A stretch of DNA of 64,000 bases, from NCBI RefSeq assembly GCF_008086595.1, contig NZ_RXYA01000001.1, forward strand, positions 186,001 to 250,000, in the 5' to 3' direction. This document shows positions 1-10,801 of this stretch, piece after piece. This DNA is from Acetobacterium paludosum (lineage in GTDB: Bacteria > Bacillota > Clostridia > Eubacteriales > Eubacteriaceae). How positions within the stretch are numbered: position 1 is the first letter of the stretch; every line of letters begins with the position of its first letter. Made by a program: the position numbers and the translations under genes. The notes beneath the pieces are model-generated. The model was not told the DNA's origin. It did no database searches and worked only from the letters and a program-made list of their open reading frames with translations.

Positions 1-337
1 TTATGGCTGTGAGGCACAGAGTTCTGGTGAAATTGAACTAAAGGGAGATCTTTCCATGGAGGTTCAGGGACGTCATATCTTATTGGTTGAAGACATTGTC
101 GATACTGGAAACACATTGAAATTTCTACTGAACCGTTTTGAAGGTTTAGGGGCAAAAGATGTTAAGGTATGTTCCCTTCTTGATAAACCACACCGTCGGG
201 AGCAGCTGGTTGTTGCTGATTATATCGGATTTCAAATTCCCAATGAGTTTGTCGTCGGTTATGGATTGGATTATGCCCAAAAATATCGCAATTTGCCTTA
301 TATCGGGATTTTAAAAAAAGAAATATATGAAAAATAA
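1..337 (+). CDS. hpt: hypoxanthine phosphoribosyltransferase, C-terminal part (5' end outside window)
   Basis: Purine salvage enzyme that converts hypoxanthine or guanine plus PRPP to IMP or GMP in the cytoplasm. The reading frame is open from base 2, upstream of the ATG at 56, and encodes SSGEIELKGDL followed by GRHILLVEDIVDTGNTL. The latter is the PRPP-binding loop (VEDIxDTG) of the family, so the ATG at 56 is internal and the gene begins before the window. The C-terminal FVVGYGLDYAQKYRNLPYIG block is typical of bacterial Hpt. ftsH follows after 48 bp, the common Firmicute order (tilS-hpt-ftsH). Confidence 0.93.
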   Translation, partial: YGCEAQSSGEIELKGDLSMEVQGRHILLVEDIVDTGNTLKFLLNRFEGLGAKDVKVCSLLDKPHRREQLVVADYIGFQIPNEFVVGYGLDYAQKYRNLPYIGILKKEIYEK

Positions 338-385
338 TTTCAAAAAAAGAAGTCAACTATTATATTTAGAGAGGAGTGATGCGTT

Positions 386-2230
386 TTGAATAAATACCTT
401 AAGATGATTGGATTCTATTTAGTGATTTTAGTAGTCATTATTGTCGCGGTAACCTTTTTAAACCCCATGAAAGATGAGGTTAAAACCGTTGTTTACAGTG
501 AACTGCTGACTGAGCTTAATAATAATCAGGTAGCAGAAATTGAAATAAACAATTCCAATGTGACGGGTGTCCTGCGAAGTGGAGAAAAATTTGAAGCAGT
601 GGTGCCGCAATATGTTATTGATGAACAAGTATCCTCGTATATTTTACAAAATGACATAAAAGTAACAATTACAAAGCAACAGGATTCCTGGTGGATCTCG
701 TTAATACCTTCAGTGGTGCTGATTGTATTAATGGTCGTCTTTTTTCTGGTCTTTAGCCAACAGGCTGGCGGCGGTGGCGGTAAAGTTATGTCCTTTGGAA
801 AGAGTCGGGCAAAACTTCACGTTGAAGGCGAGACAAAGGTTACATTTAAAGATGTGGCTGGTGCTGATGAAGAAAAAGAGGAACTTGAAGAAGTTGTCGA
901 TTTCTTAAAAGCCCCTGATCGTTATCGGAAACTGGGAGCACGGATACCGAAGGGAATCCTTTTAGTGGGCCCTCCGGGGACCGGGAAAACCTTGTTGGCT
1001 CGAGCAGTTGCCGGAGAAGCAGCGGTTCCGTTTTTCACAATTAGTGGTTCTGATTTTGTGGAAATGTTTGTTGGTGTCGGGGCTTCCCGAGTTAGAGATC
1101 TTTTTGAAAATGCAAAAAAAAATGCACCCTGTATTATTTTTATTGATGAAATTGATGCAGTGGGTCGTCATCGTGGCGCGGGTCTTGGCGGCGGACATGA
1201 TGAAAGAGAGCAAACCCTTAACCAATTGCTTGTTGAAATGGACGGATTTGGGGTCAATGAAGGAATCATTATTATTGCTGCAACTAATCGACCCGATATT
1301 CTCGATCCAGCCTTGCTGCGTCCAGGTCGTTTCGACCGACAGATTACAGTCGGAGTTCCAGATGTTAAGGGACGGGAAGAAATTCTTAATGTCCATAAAA
1401 AGAATAAACCATTGGCACCTGAAGTTGATTTAGGCGTCATTGCAAAAGGGACGCCAGGATTTACCGGGGCAGATTTGGAAAACCTGATGAATGAAGCAGC
1501 GATTTTAACAGCGAGACACAATAACAAACTCATTACCATGATGGAGTTGGAAGAAGCAATCAAGCGTGTCATTGCCGGCCCTGAAAAGAAAAGCAAGGTA
1601 GTGAACGAGGACGATTTGCACATTACCGCGTATCATGAAGCAGGGCATGCCATCGTGATGCATCTTTTGCCACATTGTGATTCGGTTCATGAAATTTCAA
1701 TTATTCCTCGTGGTATGGCGGCAGGCTACACCCTGTCACTGCCGGATGATGATAGTCAGCATATGAGCAAAAATAAGCTATTGGAAATGATCTGCGGTCT
1801 GCTTGGCGGGCGAGCAGCTGAGAAGATTGCTCTGGATGATATTTGTACTGGAGCTAGCAATGATATTGAGCGCGCTACCGGCATCGCCAGAAGCATGGTC
1901 ACTGAATGGGGAATGAGCGAACATCTTGGCCCGATGACATTTGGTCATCCAGATAGCGGCGAAGTATTCTTAGGTCGTGATTTGGGACGCTCTCGTAACT
2001 ACAGTGAAGAGGTTGCATCAGTCATTGATAAAGAAATTCGAACGATTGTCGAAAATGCCTATGAACGTGCTTGCTCAATCCTTGAAACACAACGTGATAA
2101 ACTTGAGGAAATTGCAACTCGGCTTTTACGAGACAAAACAGTAACAGGCGAAGAGTTCAGAGCATTGTTTGAAGAAAAAAAAGATGATGAAAAAATTGTG
2201 AAAATTGAAGTGGATGCTCAAATCGAATAA
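386..2230 (+). CDS. ftsH: ATP-dependent zinc metalloprotease FtsH
   Basis: Membrane-anchored AAA+ protease that unfolds and degrades membrane and regulatory proteins. The start is a TTG at 386, nine bases after GAGGAG; an ATG at 379 gives only a four-codon frame. Seen in order: TM1 (about residues 7-25), an extracytoplasmic segment, TM2 (about 105-125) followed by a glycine run, Walker A GPPGTGKT, Walker [12 protein letters not shown], the second region of homology ([21 protein letters not shown]), and the zinc site HEAGH with the downstream peptidase domain. The length of 614 aa is normal. The tail is acidic and lysine-rich. Confidence 0.97.
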   Translation: MNKYLKMIGFYLVILVVIIVAVTFLNPMKDEVKTVVYSELLTELNNNQVAEIEINNSNVTGVLRSGEKFEAVVPQYVIDEQVSSYILQNDIKVTITKQQDSWWISLIPSVVLIVLMVVFFLVFSQQAGGGGGKVMSFGKSRAKLHVEGETKVTFKDVAGADEEKEELEEVVDFLKAPDRYRKLGARIPKGILLVGPPGTGKTLLARAVAGEAAVPFFTISGSDFVEMFVGVGASRVRDLFENAKKNAPCIIFIDEIDAVGRHRGAGLGGGHDEREQTLNQLLVEMDGFGVNEGIIIIAATNRPDILDPALLRPGRFDRQITVGVPDVKGREEILNVHKKNKPLAPEVDLGVIAKGTPGFTGADLENLMNEAAILTARHNNKLITMMELEEAIKRVIAGPEKKSKVVNEDDLHITAYHEAGHAIVMHLLPHCDSVHEISIIPRGMAAGYTLSLPDDDSQHMSKNKLLEMICGLLGGRAAEKIALDDICTGASNDIERATGIARSMVTEWGMSEHLGPMTFGHPDSGEVFLGRDLGRSRNYSEEVASVIDKEIRTIVENAYERACSILETQRDKLEEIATRLLRDKTVTGEEFRALFEEKKDDEKIVKIEVDAQIE

Positions 2231-2240
2231 ACAGTGTTAT

Positions 2241-2320
2241 CTGAAAGCCGTTATTTTATAACGGCTTTCAGACTGTTAATGCGTGGCTATACCGACAATT
2301 GTCAATCAGTTGTCGGTATA
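2241..2320 (+). terminator. two tandem hairpins after ftsH
   Basis: A perfect 14-bp stem (2241-2254 with 2258-2271, 3-nt loop) is followed by an 11-bp stem (2288-2298 with 2310-2320). Neither has a clear T-tract, so this is either a weak terminator or a 3'-end stabilising structure for the hpt-ftsH transcript. Confidence 0.55.
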
Positions 2321-2432
2321 ATTTCTGAGCAAACTGATTGTCTACCCACCCAGCCGTTATGTTATAATGGCTTTCTTTAGGATAATAAATAAGATACCAT
2401 CAAATTTAAAATAGTTGGAGGGAATTCAAAAT

Positions 2433-2834
2433 ATGGAAGAAATTAAAATAGGAACCTGCTATGAAAAAAAATTCTTTGTCAATGAAGATGATACGGCCTT
2501 AGCGTTAGGCAGTGGTGGTGAAGCAGTACTGGCCACACCACGGTTGGTAGCCTGGATGGAGAATACCGCATTCGAAGGATCAGGACTGACGCTGTCCGAA
2601 GAAAATACAACGGTTGGGGTTCAGATTAATTTAAAACACATAGCGGCTTCTCCTGTGGGAATGGAAATTAAGGTTAAAGCGACGCTGGTAAGCCAGGAAA
2701 AAAGAGCGTTAAATTTCGAAATTGAAGCATGGGATAAAATAGAAAAAATAGGGGAAGCGAACCACCAACGCGTAATAGTTGACAAGAGCCGATTTATGAA
2801 AAAAGTGATGAAAAAGATTAAAGTGAACCTTTAG
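2433..2834 (+). CDS. hot-dog fold thioesterase (FlK-like)
   Basis: A 133-aa single-domain protein resembling the fluoroacetyl-CoA thioesterase FlK family: an N-terminal beta hairpin, the VAWMENTAF stretch of the hot-dog helix, and GVQINLKHIAASPVGMEIKVKA on the central sheet. The family hydrolyses small acyl-CoAs; the substrate here is unknown. The start is ATG 2433 with GGAGGG at 2417-2422; an in-frame TTG at 2415 lies inside the ribosome site and is unlikely. coaX begins 9 bp after its stop, so the two genes are probably co-transcribed, together touching CoA biosynthesis and acyl-CoA turnover. Confidence 0.8.
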   Translation: MEEIKIGTCYEKKFFVNEDDTALALGSGGEAVLATPRLVAWMENTAFEGSGLTLSEENTTVGVQINLKHIAASPVGMEIKVKATLVSQEKRALNFEIEAWDKIEKIGEANHQRVIVDKSRFMKKVMKKIKVNL

Positions 2835-2843
2835 GAGGAAAAA

Positions 2844-3614
2844 ATGATTTTAGCTATTGATGTTGGAAATACGAATACAGAATTAGCAGTGCTTCAGCGA
2901 GATGAAATTCTTTGTTCCTGGCGTTTTGTTACAAAAACGCCCAGAACATCCGATGAATATGGGGTCTTGATTCAATCGTTTTTTTCAAATTCCAGGGTCT
3001 CACTTGATAAAATAAGCAGTGTTATCGTAGCTTCTGTTGTACCCAATATAATGTATTCTTTGAATAATGGCATTAAGAAATTCATTGGTCTGGAATCAAT
3101 GGTGGTGGGACCAGGAATAAAAACAGGTATGCCGATTAATACCGCTGACCCATCAGAAATTGGCGCGGATCGTGTTGTCGATGCAGTGGCTGCTTATAAT
3201 ATTTATGGCGGCCCCGTTCTCGTGATTGATTTTGGAACGGCCACCACCTTTGACTATATTACCGCCGAGGGTGTTTTTTCGGCTGGAGTGACTTCACCGG
3301 GAATTCAGATTTCAATTGACGCTTTATGGAAAAGCGCAGCAAAATTACCAAATATTGAAATAAAAAAACCAGCTTCAATATTGGCCAAAGATACCGTCAC
3401 CAGCATGCAGGCGGGCCTGGTTTATGGATATATCGGACAGGTAGAATATATTATTAAGCAATTTAAGAAGGAAACCGGGCTGAAAAATATGAAGGTGGTA
3501 GCAACTGGCGGATATGGTCGGCTGTTTTATCAGGAAACAGATATGATCGATGTTTATGATCCCCAGCTTTCCCTTAAAGGATTAAAGATCATTCATGACA
3601 AAAATATACGTTAA
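2844..3614 (+). CDS. coaX: type III pantothenate kinase
   Basis: First step of CoA synthesis, phosphorylating pantothenate with ATP. The 256-aa protein carries the ASKHA-fold signatures of CoaX: the N-terminal phosphate loop DVGNTNTELAV, the pantothenate/dimer motif GADRVVDAVAA, and the second phosphate motif DFGTATTFDYI, with GVTSPGIQISIDAL following. AGGAGG lies just before the ATG. It sits between the acyl-CoA thioesterase gene and dus, all on the same strand with gaps of 9 bp, suggesting one operon. Confidence 0.95.
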   Translation: MILAIDVGNTNTELAVLQRDEILCSWRFVTKTPRTSDEYGVLIQSFFSNSRVSLDKISSVIVASVVPNIMYSLNNGIKKFIGLESMVVGPGIKTGMPINTADPSEIGADRVVDAVAAYNIYGGPVLVIDFGTATTFDYITAEGVFSAGVTSPGIQISIDALWKSAAKLPNIEIKKPASILAKDTVTSMQAGLVYGYIGQVEYIIKQFKKETGLKNMKVVATGGYGRLFYQETDMIDVYDPQLSLKGLKIIHDKNIR

Positions 3615-3623
3615 GGATGAAAG

Positions 3624-4628
3624 ATGAAGGAAGAATTTTCGACGAAAATGATGCATGCAGAATTTAAAATTGGCGATATTTCAATAACAAACCCTCTTTT
3701 TCTGGCACCTTTGGCAGGCTATACCAATCTACCCTTTCGATTGATTTCAAAACGATTTGGAGCCGGTGTAACTTTTACCGAGATGATCAGCGGGAAGGGT
3801 CTTTATTATAAAGATCATAAGACCGCCGAGCTGATGATCACCGCTAAGGAGGAAACACCTGCCGGTATACAAATATTTGGGTCTGAACCGGATATTTTAA
3901 GTGAAGTAGTTGAAAATTATATTAATGCAACAGACTATACCTTTTTAGATTTTAATGCCGGCTGTCCTGCCCCGAAAATAACGAAAAATGGAGAGGGATC
4001 AGCTTTGCTGAAAACACCGGAGTTATTATTTAAAGTGGTAAAAGCTTTGGCGGTGGCTTCCCAAAAACCGCTGATTGTAAAAACAAGGATCGGCTGGGAT
4101 GATGAATCCATCAATATTCGAGAAATTGCCGAAGGTATTGAAGCAGCCGGTGCCGCCGCTCTGACCATTCATGGAAGAACTCGAGAAGCCTATTATTCCG
4201 GGAGAGCCAATTGGAATATTATCGGCGAAGTGAAGAAAAATGCCGGGATACCCATCATCTTAAACGGCGATGTCAATAGCGGAGAAGCGGCAAAAAAAGC
4301 GATTGAAATGACCGGAGCGGATGGATTAATGATTGGCCGAGCGGCCATTGGCAATCCGTTTGTATTTCGAGAAATAAATCAGTATTTAAAAACCGGTGAA
4401 GAAGCTGAAAAACCGACACCCCAGGAAAAAATCAAAGTGGCATTGAAACATATTGAGTTATTATGTCTTTTGAAAAATGAAGAAGCCGGTCTTCGAGAAA
4501 TGCGAAAGCATCTGGCGGCCTACACCAAAGGGCTTAAGCACGCGACTGTATTAAGGAATGAGCTGTTTAGAGCGGCTGATAAGGATACCGTGATTGCGCT
4601 ACTAAACGGCGCAATAGAACGCGACTAA
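3624..4628 (+). CDS. dusB: tRNA-dihydrouridine synthase
   Basis: Flavin-dependent reductase that forms dihydrouridine in the tRNA D-loop. Seen: the N-terminal FMN-binding LAPLAGYTNLPFR, the catalytic-cysteine motif NAGCPAPKITKNGEGSALL, the HGRTREAYYSG motif, and the NGDV and IGRAAIGNPFVF phosphate-binding strands. The length of 334 aa fits DusB of Firmicutes; assignment to the B subtype rests on overall similarity only. It is the last gene of the coaX cluster and is followed by a structured RNA element and terminator. Confidence 0.93.
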   Translation: MKEEFSTKMMHAEFKIGDISITNPLFLAPLAGYTNLPFRLISKRFGAGVTFTEMISGKGLYYKDHKTAELMITAKEETPAGIQIFGSEPDILSEVVENYINATDYTFLDFNAGCPAPKITKNGEGSALLKTPELLFKVVKALAVASQKPLIVKTRIGWDDESINIREIAEGIEAAGAAALTIHGRTREAYYSGRANWNIIGEVKKNAGIPIILNGDVNSGEAAKKAIEMTGADGLMIGRAAIGNPFVFREINQYLKTGEEAEKPTPQEKIKVALKHIELLCLLKNEEAGLREMRKHLAAYTKGLKHATVLRNELFRAADKDTVIALLNGAIERD

Positions 4629-4631
4629 TCG

Positions 4632-4800
4632 TAGCAACAAAGACAAAAAGCAAGTCCTGGAGAGAATCATAATATCCGTTGTCTGCATCATGGCGAACAG
4701 GCGCTAACCTGTACGAGCTTGCAGCAGACAACGATTTGCAATTATCTCCAGGACGATTTTGTTGACAACCTCTGACAAACCATTTAGGTTTGTCTTTTTT
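4632..4800 (+). ncRNA. long structured RNA element with terminator, copy 1
   Basis: Nested stems are visible: CAACAAA (from 4635) with TTTGTTG (to about 4764), GTCCTGGAGA (4654-4663) with its complement (4745-4754), CGTTGTCTGC (4677-4686) with GCAGACAACG (4724-4733), and an apical ACAGG/CCTGT stem (4697-4701/4708-4712). A separate GACAAAC/GTTTGTC hairpin plus T-tract closes it at about 4774-4800. The apical core CATGGCGAACAGG recurs in the element at 15442-15565. It lies 3' of dus, on the same strand. It may be a 3'-UTR-derived or free small RNA; the family is not known to me with certainty. Confidence 0.65.
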
Positions 4801-4803
4801 TGA

Positions 4804-6102
4804 TTACATTAAATTCTTGCGAATCAAAGTTCGGGCTTCTCCGATCATATAGAGAGAACCGACAAAAACATTGACTTCATCTTTTTTAGTCAGGTCGATG
4901 CTTTTGACGGCCGCATCCATGGTATCATAAAAATCAACGGTTTTTCTGTAGCTATCATGAATGAGGGCCGCCATTGTTTCTGCCGGCATCGCTCGATCGC
5001 TGTTGGGCGTCAGGGTATGAATGGTGGTGGCAATGGGAACCAAGAATGACAAGGAGACTTCAATATCCTTATCTGCCAGCATTCCGAAATACAGGTTGAT
5101 TGTTTTTCCGGGGAAGTATCGGTTCATGTTTTTTACAAAGGCTTGAATCCCATTGCTGTTATGCGCACCATCAATAAGGACAACCGGGGATTCTAAAAAT
5201 ATTTCGAAACGTCCGGGGAAAGTAACCGCGGATAATGCCGTTTTAATATGATCGGAATTGATGTGATAACCCTTTTTAATCAGCAACGCAATCACTTCAA
5301 GAGCAGTAAGGCAATTAAGGGATTGATGACTGCCTAATAGTTTTAGCTGAAAAGTATCCAGATCCAAATGGTCGCCCAGATATTTCAAGGTTTGGGAATG
5401 GCCGTCAAAACTTTCAATGGAAATGTCCTTAGGATCTGCCAGTATCACGGATGCATTTTTTGATTTGGCGAAATCAAGAATGACCTTTAATGCTTCAGGA
5501 TCCTGAGGATAAACAACCACATCGGAGCCTTCCTTAATAATAGAAGCTTTTTCGAAGGCGACTTCAGCGACGGTTTCACCGAGATAATCGGTGTGATCCA
5601 AACTGATGCTCATGATGACGACGGCAACCGGATCTTTAATAATATTGGTGGCATCAAGGCGTCCTCCCAAGCCGACTTCAAGCACCACGATGTCGGCGCG
5701 TTTTTCATAAAAATACTGGAGTCCGACCGCAGTGACCATTTCAAATTCCGTTGGATGGGGTTCGCCCTGGGTAAGCAGGACTTCGATTCGTTCTTTTACA
5801 AAGCTGGTGGCAGCAACGAGACTTTCGTCATCGATGGGCACATTATTCAGCTGTATGCGTTCGTTAAAATTTTCCAGAAAAGGTGAAGTAAAAAGACCAG
5901 TCTTGTAACCGGCGTTTTTTAATGTGGCGGCAATCATGGCTGACGTGGAACCTTTTCCGTTTGTACCGGCAACGTGGATAAATTTAAGTTTGTCCTGAGG
6001 ATTGCCCATTTCATTAAGCAGATTTTTCATGCTTTCAAGTCCCAGTCGGGTGCCGAACTTGTGCGTACCTTCGATGTAGTTGATGGCTTCGGTTATGTTC
6101 AT
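4804..6102 (-). CDS. folC: folylpolyglutamate synthase / dihydrofolate synthase
   Basis: Adds glutamates to (tetrahydro)folates, retaining them in the cell for one-carbon metabolism. Motifs of the Mur-ligase-like family: HVAGTNGKGSTSAMIAA (P-loop), TSPFLENFNERIQLN, VLEVGLGGRLDATNI and DGAHNSNGIQAF. The best start is ATG 6102 with GGAGGACT upstream; an upstream in-frame start at 6141 would overlap the preceding gene. The gene follows the 5-formyl-THF cyclo-ligase by 5 bp, making a folate mini-operon, which fits an organism with heavy tetrahydrofolate traffic. Confidence 0.95.
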   Translation of the reverse strand: MNITEAINYIEGTHKFGTRLGLESMKNLLNEMGNPQDKLKFIHVAGTNGKGSTSAMIAATLKNAGYKTGLFTSPFLENFNERIQLNNVPIDDESLVAATSFVKERIEVLLTQGEPHPTEFEMVTAVGLQYFYEKRADIVVLEVGLGGRLDATNIIKDPVAVVIMSISLDHTDYLGETVAEVAFEKASIIKEGSDVVVYPQDPEALKVILDFAKSKNASVILADPKDISIESFDGHSQTLKYLGDHLDLDTFQLKLLGSHQSLNCLTALEVIALLIKKGYHINSDHIKTALSAVTFPGRFEIFLESPVVLIDGAHNSNGIQAFVKNMNRYFPGKTINLYFGMLADKDIEVSLSFLVPIATTIHTLTPNSDRAMPAETMAALIHDSYRKTVDFYDTMDAAVKSIDLTKKDEVNVFVGSLYMIGEARTLIRKNLM

Positions 6103-6107
6103 TTTTA

Positions 6108-6680
6108 TTAGTCCTCCTGAGTGGCACAACAGGTCTGACATTTCTCAGTAACCATGTAGTTGACGCTTTTATCATGCTCTTCCATGGGAATTTCATCGAA
6201 AATAAAATCTTCCCGAATGAGCGCAACAGTAACACAATCATCGTTGATGGTTTCTAAAAACCGGTCATAATAACCGCCGCCAAAACCCATCCGGTGTCCG
6301 CAGGGGCTGAAGGCACAACCCGGGACCATAACCAGATCAAGTTGTTTGGCATCGACAATCCGTAAGCAATCTTTACGCACTTCCAAGATGCCGTAATGGC
6401 CTTCTTCCAGATCTGCGGGAAAGTTAACAATTTCTGATAAGGTGAGGGTGTGATCAGGATTGCAAATGGGCACCACGATGTGTTTGCCATCAGCCAGGGC
6501 TTTTTTTATAAAATCATGCGTATAGATTTCTGTTCCAAAACTGACATAAGCCATGATCCAGTCAGCATTTTTATAAAGATCGCTGGCTAAAAAATTATTG
6601 ATGATTTTGGTATCGGTATCGGCGGAATAAATTTCTTTTCGCCGCGTTAATATTTCTTTTCGAAATAATGTTTTATCCAT
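6108..6680 (-). CDS. 5-formyltetrahydrofolate cyclo-ligase
   Basis: Converts the folate storage/inhibitor form 5-formyl-THF to 5,10-methenyl-THF using ATP. The 190-aa protein shows the family pattern: an N-terminal KEILTRRKEI basic helix, YVSFGTEIYTHDFIKKAL, and the conserved loop MVPGCAFSPCGHRMGFGGGYYDRFL that binds ATP and folate. The C-terminus is unusual in carrying a CQTCC cluster. It is the first gene of a two-gene operon with folC. Confidence 0.94.
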   Translation of the reverse strand: MDKTLFRKEILTRRKEIYSADTDTKIINNFLASDLYKNADWIMAYVSFGTEIYTHDFIKKALADGKHIVVPICNPDHTLTLSEIVNFPADLEEGHYGILEVRKDCLRIVDAKQLDLVMVPGCAFSPCGHRMGFGGGYYDRFLETINDDCVTVALIREDFIFDEIPMEEHDKSVNYMVTEKCQTCCATQED

Positions 6681-6882
6681 TTTTATTCTCCTCGTACTAT
6701 AGATTTATTGACGATGCCATTATAACACAAAGTTCTGCATGGAAAAAAAATATCAAGAGGAAATTTTATCATAATATTGTCTTGAAAACAAAGAAAAGAT
6801 GGTTATACTTGATGTTATAGAAGAAAAAAATTTCTTTATTAATGCTTTCGAAAAAGCTAACAGAAAAAGGTGCAAAATTTAT

Positions 6883-7554
6883 ATGAAAAGACTATTAATC
6901 GTTTGTGAAACCATACGTGATGAGGTTGAATTGGCAATGAAAAAGCAGGGTATCGAGATGGAGACCGTTTGGATGCCAAATAATCTTCATGACTCTCCAG
7001 AGCGATTAAGAGATGCGCTACAGGTAGAAATAAACAAGGCCGAAGGGTATTATGATGAGCTTTTGTTCGCTTATGGCAACTGTGGCAATGGACTTTTAGG
7101 TTTAAAAAGTGAAAAGGCGACGATCATCATACCCAGGTACGGAGATTGTATTGATATTCTCTTGAGTGAAAAAGGTAACCTTGAGCGGATCCGGACGAAC
7201 ACATATTTTTTAACTCAGGGATGGCTGCGGGGTGATAAATCTTTAGATAAAGAATACGAACATAACCTTAAAAAATATGGCGAAAAACGCGCAAAAATGG
7301 TTACGAACATTATGTTTAAGAATTACAAGAATCTGATGCTGATTGATACCGGTGCCTATGATGTTAAAGAGGCTCTGCCACGGGTTAATGATATTGGAAA
7401 ATTGATTGGACTAGAGGTGGTCATTAGTCAGGGAAATATTTCACCTTTAGAAAAACTCGTTTTGGGACAATGGGATGACGAATTTTGCGTGGTTTCGCCA
7501 GGGCGTCCAACCAGTAAAGATGATTTTGACGGAGTTGCCGTAAGAAAAGCATAA
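6883..7554 (+). CDS. DUF1638 domain protein
   Basis: A family of unknown function found mainly in methanogens and acetogens, often near corrinoid methyltransferase genes (family knowledge). The start is taken as ATG 6883 (MKRLLIVCETIRDEVELAM) with AAGGTG upstream; the longer frame from 6799 has no ribosome site. Visible features include LLFAYGNCGNGL and IIIPRYGDCIDILLS, each with a conserved cysteine, and a C-terminal DDFDGVAV. About 223 aa, no membrane segments. It stands alone and divergent from the folate operon. Function is not assigned. Confidence 0.8.
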   Translation: MKRLLIVCETIRDEVELAMKKQGIEMETVWMPNNLHDSPERLRDALQVEINKAEGYYDELLFAYGNCGNGLLGLKSEKATIIIPRYGDCIDILLSEKGNLERIRTNTYFLTQGWLRGDKSLDKEYEHNLKKYGEKRAKMVTNIMFKNYKNLMLIDTGAYDVKEALPRVNDIGKLIGLEVVISQGNISPLEKLVLGQWDDEFCVVSPGRPTSKDDFDGVAVRKA

Positions 7555-7558
7555 GCAT

Positions 7559-8143
7559 TTATTTGAGCAATTCATCGATTATTTTTTCGCCAAGCCGTTT
7601 ATAATGAACCCCTGTTTGAAAAAGTAAAAGCGCCGTGAGAAGGGTATTCGTTTTTTCAATATCTTCTTCATTTAGCCACTCTCCAGAAATTGAAGGGGTG
7701 GTTTTTTCTTTGACAGCGGAAAAAATAGACTGCACCTCGGCGGGAAAGTCTGCGAGAAGTTGATCATCACAGTCTAAATAAGTTTGATACAAGGCGTCAA
7801 GATATTGCGGGTCTTCCTGAGCCGGGATCATTGAGAAAAGGGCTTCGATGTCATCCATGCTGGAAATTTGCTTTAGTTCATAGAGCAACACCATGAGAAT
7901 AATATGATCCCGGGTATATTTCTTTTTTTCAGCAGGTTTTAGAAGCTTGTTTTTAGTATAATTATTGATCATTGTCTTGGTGAGAAGTTTGTCTTCCGGA
8001 TGACGTTTTTTATGGGAAAGGTTTTGATCAAAAAGGGTGGTAAGCTGATCCATATATAAGCTGATGTTTGGAATACTGCTGAGTTCCATATGTTTTGTCA
8101 GTTCAAGTTCTGTTATTGCAGTCTTTAACGATTGTTCGTTCAT
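7559..8143 (-). CDS. DUF1836 domain protein
   Basis: A Firmicute family of unknown function with a MerR-like helical segment. Seen: LTKTMINNYTKNKLLKPAEKKKYTRDHIILMVLLYELKQISSMDDI, a winged-helix-like region that may bind DNA (inference). The start is ATG 8143 with AAGGAG six bases upstream; the frame extends to 8200 without a ribosome site. It converges on the DUF1638 gene with only 4 bp between the stops, so no separate terminators are visible there. Confidence 0.75.
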   Translation of the reverse strand: MNEQSLKTAITELELTKHMELSSIPNISLYMDQLTTLFDQNLSHKKRHPEDKLLTKTMINNYTKNKLLKPAEKKKYTRDHIILMVLLYELKQISSMDDIEALFSMIPAQEDPQYLDALYQTYLDCDDQLLADFPAEVQSIFSAVKEKTTPSISGEWLNEEDIEKTNTLLTALLLFQTGVHYKRLGEKIIDELLK

Positions 8144-8293
8144 AAGAGCTCCTTTGTAAGCGTTTCTTATTATAATAAACGAATAATACAAAAAAAACAA
8201 TAGGCAAATTCATTTGACAGTTATTGCGCATATATGATATATTTAAAAAATAATATTACATGGTTATTGAAACTATGTATGAAAGGATGTATT

Positions 8294-8938
8294 ATGAATC
8301 GATTTCGTGATCCAATTAATGCTTTAACCCATCTTATCGGGGGAATACTATCAGTGATAGGCGTTATTGCCATGTTTTGGCTGATTATAGCAGAAAATAA
8401 TGTGACTCCGCTGACCGTGGCTTCAGTTCTTGCTTTTGGTCTCGGACTGATCTGTTTATATTTTACAAGTTTTACCTACCATGCCTCCCTTGGCAGTGAG
8501 GAGAAGGTCCTGCGTTTAAGAAAACTGGATCATTCCATGGTTTTTATTCTCATCGCAGGCAGCTACACACCATTTTGTCTGCTTTGTCTGACCGGGACCA
8601 TGCGGATGGTAATGATGATCGCAATTTGGGGCGTGGCGATCCTTGGGATTGTACTCAAAGTGGCCTGGATTCAAATGCCTCGCTGGCTAGGGACGGCTTT
8701 ATATATTTTTCTGGGATGGTTTGCATTATTTGTGTTAGTGCCTCTTTATTATGCCCTTTCTCTCGCTGGCTTTTTACTGCTAATTGGGGGTGGCGTGATG
8801 TACACGGTTGGCGGGGTTATCTACGCCATGAAAAAGCCGAATTTGTCAAAAGACTTTGGATTTCATGAATTATTTCATATTTTTGTAATTTTAGGATCGC
8901 TTTGTCATTTTATTTGCGTTTTTTTCTTTATTCTTTAG
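8294..8938 (+). CDS. hemolysin III family membrane protein (YqfA/TrhA type)
   Basis: Seven-helix integral membrane protein of the PAQR-like hemolysin III family. Seen: N-terminal RFRDPINALTHLIGG, TM2 with YFTSFTYHA, the metal-ligand candidate LRKLDHSMVFILIAGSYTPF (Asp/His), and the C-terminal FHELFHIFVILGSLCHFI with further histidines. Start ATG 8294 with AAAGGA; 214 aa is normal for the family. The physiological role is not settled; hemolytic activity should not be assumed. Confidence 0.9.
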   Translation: MNRFRDPINALTHLIGGILSVIGVIAMFWLIIAENNVTPLTVASVLAFGLGLICLYFTSFTYHASLGSEEKVLRLRKLDHSMVFILIAGSYTPFCLLCLTGTMRMVMMIAIWGVAILGIVLKVAWIQMPRWLGTALYIFLGWFALFVLVPLYYALSLAGFLLLIGGGVMYTVGGVIYAMKKPNLSKDFGFHELFHIFVILGSLCHFICVFFFIL

Positions 8939-8989
8939 AAAAAAAATGCTATAATCAATGAGTAATTTAATTATGTAAGCAAATTCTTA

Positions 8990-9076
8990 TTGTGATTTTA
9001 TATAAAGTTAGAATAGAATAGTGTTATTAATTGCATCACTGCAAAAAAAAAACTCAATTTTTTGTGGTGATTTTTT
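8990..9076 (+). promoter_or_regulatory. pyrG promoter and leader hairpin (candidate attenuator)
   Basis: TTGTGA at 8990-8995 and TAGAAT at 9014-9019 are 18 bp apart. Downstream, 9035-9048 pairs with 9058-9071 over 14 bp (two G-U pairs), followed by five T residues, forming an intrinsic terminator 46 nt before the pyrG start. In Bacillus subtilis pyrG is controlled by leader attenuation that depends on extra G residues added at a GGG start. No such GGG start is obvious here, so either another mechanism applies or the hairpin terminates upstream read-through. Confidence 0.55.
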
Positions 9077-9088
9077 ATTGTGGAATAA

Positions 9089-10726
<1,638 letters not shown>

Positions 10727-10733
10727 CGAACAA

Positions 10734-10766
10734 AAAAATCAAGATCCTAGATCTTGATTTTTTTTA
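10734..10766 (+). terminator. intrinsic terminator of pyrG
   Basis: A 13-bp stem (10734-10746 with 10750-10762, 3-nt loop) with AATCAAGATC in the left arm runs directly into T residues, 7 bp after the pyrG stop. Confidence 0.9.
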
Positions 10767-10801
10767 TGGCCAAAAACACAAGATGTATAAGTAAGATAAA
10801 C

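Noticed and set aside
962-1623. Antisense ORFs within ftsH
   Set aside because: They overlap the AAA+ motifs of ftsH and have no ribosome site.
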